NCBI GenBank assembly: GCA_016721865.1
Contig: JADKHF010000028.1
Coordinates: 1 to 36,952 of the forward strand
Source of the DNA: Nitrosomonas sp.
Lineage (GTDB): Bacteria > Pseudomonadota > Gammaproteobacteria > Burkholderiales > Nitrosomonadaceae
Direction of reading: 5' to 3'
Length of the DNA: 36,952 nucleotides
Part shown: positions 34,914 to 36,952 of the stretch, piece after piece
Layout of the letters: each line of letters begins with the position of its first letter
Position numbering within the stretch: position 1 is the first letter of the stretch
The notes under the pieces: model-generated
Databases searched by the model: none
What the model was told of the DNA's origin: nothing
Seen by the model: only the letters and a program-made list of their open reading frames with translations
Position numbers and translations under genes: made by a program

Positions 34914-36078
34914 TAGCGCGGTTTCGCCGAATTTTTGGTCATTTTCAAATAATCAAATACCATTTGTACATTCATCGTCAACTTTCTCATCGTCTCCGCG
35001 ACACCCTTTAAACTGGTTGATTTGATAATGCCAACAACAAAACGCCGCAGACGCGTAATATTTTCAGGGCCATACCCGGTGCGAATACGGCATCTGTCTT
35101 CATCAAAGCACCAGTCCAGAATGTAATGACAGCTATTCTCAATGCACCAATGTCCCCGGTTTATCTCCAATATCTTTTCGGCAGAGGCATCAAAGTCAGC
35201 CTGGCTGGTAATGCCGTATACCAATTCGCGTGAGACCTTTTTTGTTTTTTTATCAATTGATTCGCGCTCAATGGCAAATGCCTGCCCGACATAGGGAAAA
35301 TCTAAATAGTTGTTGAGTGTGCTGGTCACCCAGATTTTGCGGGTTTCGATACGCCCGTGCCCGTAGTTGGTTATCAACGCATCAGGTGCCTGGCGATATT
35401 TAAAGTAATACTGCAGATCTTCAAGTAGCCTGGGTTGATTGGCTTTGACGGTGAAATGATAGTGCGCCCGCTTGTTTTCTACCAGATAACGGGCAAATTG
35501 ACGCTGTGTAAGCAGTGCATCTGCGGTAATCACGATGCCATAAATATCAAGTGGATCAAGTAGCGGAGCAGCTATTTTGATTTCATTGGTTTGTTTGACT
35601 GCTGTGCAGCCGTTTTCGCAGCATTTTACGACTTTTTTTGGGTGTAACAGTTAAGTGTTTCGTGGCCAATGGCGCTCATGATATGAACCTGCTTGCCTTC
35701 GTTGTCTATCGCGCTACGTATGGTTTTGCCATCTATCGCCAGACTTTCATCGGCAGTACTGTATTGCTCGCTCCAGTGTCTCAATGCCTGATCCAGTGCA
35801 TCAGGTTTAACTCTGATCAACGTATCGCGAATAATGTATTCACTGGGCGCATGATAACGTTCCTGCTTATAGTAGCACTGGAAGCGGGCGCGGGCATCCT
35901 GGCTGAGTGATTGCGCCCATTCGGCAATACCTTTATAGCCCACTCGGCCACAGAGAATAGCCCCCGTGGCGATGGCTAGTATGGTTTCTAACCGATGGCG
36001 CTTGCCCTGTGTGCGACGTGGATCAGGGATGGATTTAAAGAAAGCGGGTAGTGCATTCATCTGACTTGCTGTTAGCAT
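34913..36078 (-). pseudogene. ISAs1-family transposase (one frameshift)
   Basis: The protein is of the H-repeat/ISAs1 type, about 388 residues. The N-terminal domain reads ALPAFFKSIPDPRRTQGKRH, the first catalytic Asp lies in LAIDGKTIRSAIDNEGKQVH, the second in IYGIVITADALLTQRQFARY, and the C-terminal part is NRGHWCIENSCHYILDWCFD. One A is missing from a 7-base run at 35632-35638, splitting the frame (YTQKKVVKCCENG expected). The start ATG at 36078 overlaps the DUF4338 stop. The TAG stop lies on the IS630 junction: the first base of IS630 replaces the original G, so the stop is unchanged. Confidence 0.82.
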
Positions 36079-36683
36079 GAGCTTTGGTGTCCCCACATTG
36101 ATAGGCTGGTTTTTAAATACGATTGAGACAGTAAGTGCTGCGTATTGCGTTGCAGCGCATAAACAAAAACCAATTTAGGCGAAGCGTTGGATTGGTAACC
36201 TTGGGAATTGGCACGACGAAACCCTTTAGTGCTGCCCAACAGTATCCAGTTAGCCGCTCTGTAAATAGTGCCATGGAAGTGTTGTGGGTCGACAAAGGTT
36301 TCGAGTAACAACAGTGGATGATGAAAGTATCGCAGCCAATCGGCTTGAAGCCTTCTCCGGCATAGCGATAAAATGCGGGTTGCCGCATTGGGAATGTGCC
36401 ATTGCGGTAGAATCAGGAATCGACTGTTATTGGTGACCAAATTTAAACGATCAAATTGATGGCGATATCGCCAGCCAATCCATTGGTCACGTGGAGCACA
36501 TTTTAAGGCCGCAGATGAAAAGCTAAGTAACGCAATCCATTGCGTACGCCAGATGGCAACATAGTGAAGTGTCTCACCAACTGGATGAGCAGATCCCAGG
36601 TAATGATGGTGCTGCATCAGTTTATGGTAGTGCGCGTATTCTTGGTGAGTAACAGGACGAACGTCAATTTCTTTAAGCTGCAA
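36072..36683 (-). CDS. DUF4338 (DruA-like) protein carried by the ISAs1-type element
   Basis: This 203-residue protein has the DUF4338 signature order: YHKLMQHHHYLGSAHPVGET, SFSSAALKCAPRDQWIGW, LNLVTNNSRFLILPQWHIPN, LQADWLRYFHHPLLLLETFV and FHGTIYRAANWILLGSTKGF. The same domain is found in DruA of the Druantia anti-phage system and as a partner of ISAs1 transposases. No Druantia helicase is present, and it lies between the terminal repeats of the IS with its stop overlapping the transposase start by 7 bases. A role in transposition is therefore the better reading. The start is a TTG at 36683, with an in-frame stop just upstream. Intact. Confidence 0.8.
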   Translation of the reverse strand: MQLKEIDVRPVTHQEYAHYHKLMQHHHYLGSAHPVGETLHYVAIWRTQWIALLSFSSAALKCAPRDQWIGWRYRHQFDRLNLVTNNSRFLILPQWHIPNAATRILSLCRRRLQADWLRYFHHPLLLLETFVDPQHFHGTIYRAANWILLGSTKGFRRANSQGYQSNASPKLVFVYALQRNTQHLLSQSYLKTSLSMWGHQSSC

Positions 36684-36804
36684 GGGCTAATCTCAATCAG
36701 GTTTTGTTGAGACTGCTTTATATCAATATTTCCCGAAAAAGTCCAGCATTATATTGATTATGCCCGCCGTCATTGGCTTGCGGGGTTAGAACAAATTAGC
36801 CCTG

Positions 36805-36813
36805 CTCTTCCCC
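36805..36813. repeat. Target-site duplication (right) of the ISAs1-type element
   Basis: This is the second exact copy of CTCTTCCCC, next to the right terminal repeat. Confidence 0.8.
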
Positions 36814-36952
36814 ACAGGATGAATTTGTCTTCCCTATAAATCCTTAAAGGATTAATCGGTTAATTGTTTATCTGGACATACACGCTTATTTTGCGTATAA
36901 AGTATGAATGCAAGTCAATCTAAACGCACTATGCGTGCGCCCCGTGCTCAAA
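36814..36952. other. Window end, no supported gene
   Basis: A short palindrome (AATCCTTAAAGGATT) lies near 36839. An ATG at 36904 opens a 16-codon plus-strand frame to the window edge, rich in Arg and Ser, with no clear ribosome-binding site. Too short to call. Confidence 0.3.

Larger units (their letters stand above)
33757..36804 (-). mobile_element. ISAs1-type element with DUF4338 gene, interrupted by an IS630-type element
   Basis: The left end TACGGTAAATTTGTTCTA (33757-33774) and the inverse of the right end CAGGGCTAATTTGTTCTA (36804-36787) match at 14 of 18 positions. Both are bordered by the 9-bp direct repeat CTCTTCCCC. Inside, on the minus strand, are a DUF4338 gene and an ISAs1 transposase overlapping by 7 bases. 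An IS630-type element (33775-34913) sits at the transposase stop codon. Without it and its duplicated TA the element would be about 1.9 kb. Confidence 0.8.

Noticed and set aside
36072..36683. Druantia anti-phage system
   Set aside because: Only the DUF4338 protein is present, and it lies within insertion-sequence ends next to a transposase. No large helicase or other Druantia gene is seen.
36904..36952. Start of a plus-strand gene at the window end
   Set aside because: Only 16 codons are visible, with no ribosome-binding site and no recognisable family sequence.

Overview
The window comes from a chemolithoautotrophic ammonia-oxidising betaproteobacterium of the Nitrosomonas type. The decisive evidence is a complete hydroxylamine-oxidation cluster, haoA-haoB-cycA-cycB, on the minus strand at 33132-28846. 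A degraded SmbP-like metal-binding gene and the betaproteobacterial housekeeping order (thrS-infC-rpmI-rplT-pheS-pheT-ihfA-merR, alaA-hom-thrC, surE-pcm-nlpD) agree with this.

Layout. 1-4230 (minus): an ATP-binding protein, an FtsX-type permease and an AttH/CrtC-like secreted protein in one overlapping operon. 4400-7479: a parvulin, a small coiled-coil protein and a one-piece ABC exporter. 7749-10682 (minus): a small membrane ORF and an unusual gene in which a HupE/UreJ metal permease is fused in frame to a TonB-dependent outer-membrane receptor. 10976-12069 (minus): a broken DUF2971 gene and an HNH protein. 12079-16242 (minus): thrC, hom, alaA. 16482-17246: an IS4-type transposase remnant and an SmbP-like relic. 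17331-19877 (minus): nlpD, pcm, surE, with a 141-bp MITE-like element next to the surE start. 20113-27847 (minus): tRNA-Pro and the translation/IHF cluster. 27935-28689 (minus): an unidentified membrane protein. 28846-33132: the hao cluster, with a promoter upstream of haoA, a second one upstream of cycA and a strong hairpin between haoA and haoB. 33413-33676 (minus): rpsT. 33757-36804: a nested transposon, in which an ISAs1-type element carrying a DUF4338 (DruA-like) gene has a 9-bp target duplication and is itself interrupted by an IS630-type element.

How the genes work together: HAO oxidises hydroxylamine, cytochrome c554 (cycA) accepts the electrons, and membrane cytochrome cM552 (cycB) should pass them to quinone. 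HaoB is a membrane-anchored companion. The fused permease/receptor is probably a metal-acquisition system.

Quality caveat: I count about 19 single- or double-base frameshifts, many in homopolymers. They lie in genes the organism should need (haoA, haoB, cycB, thrC, hom, infC, nlpD) and in transposases. In haoA a -1 and a +1 compensate exactly and give the expected 570 codons. I therefore read most of them as sequencing or assembly indels, and I annotate the genes as reconstructed units.
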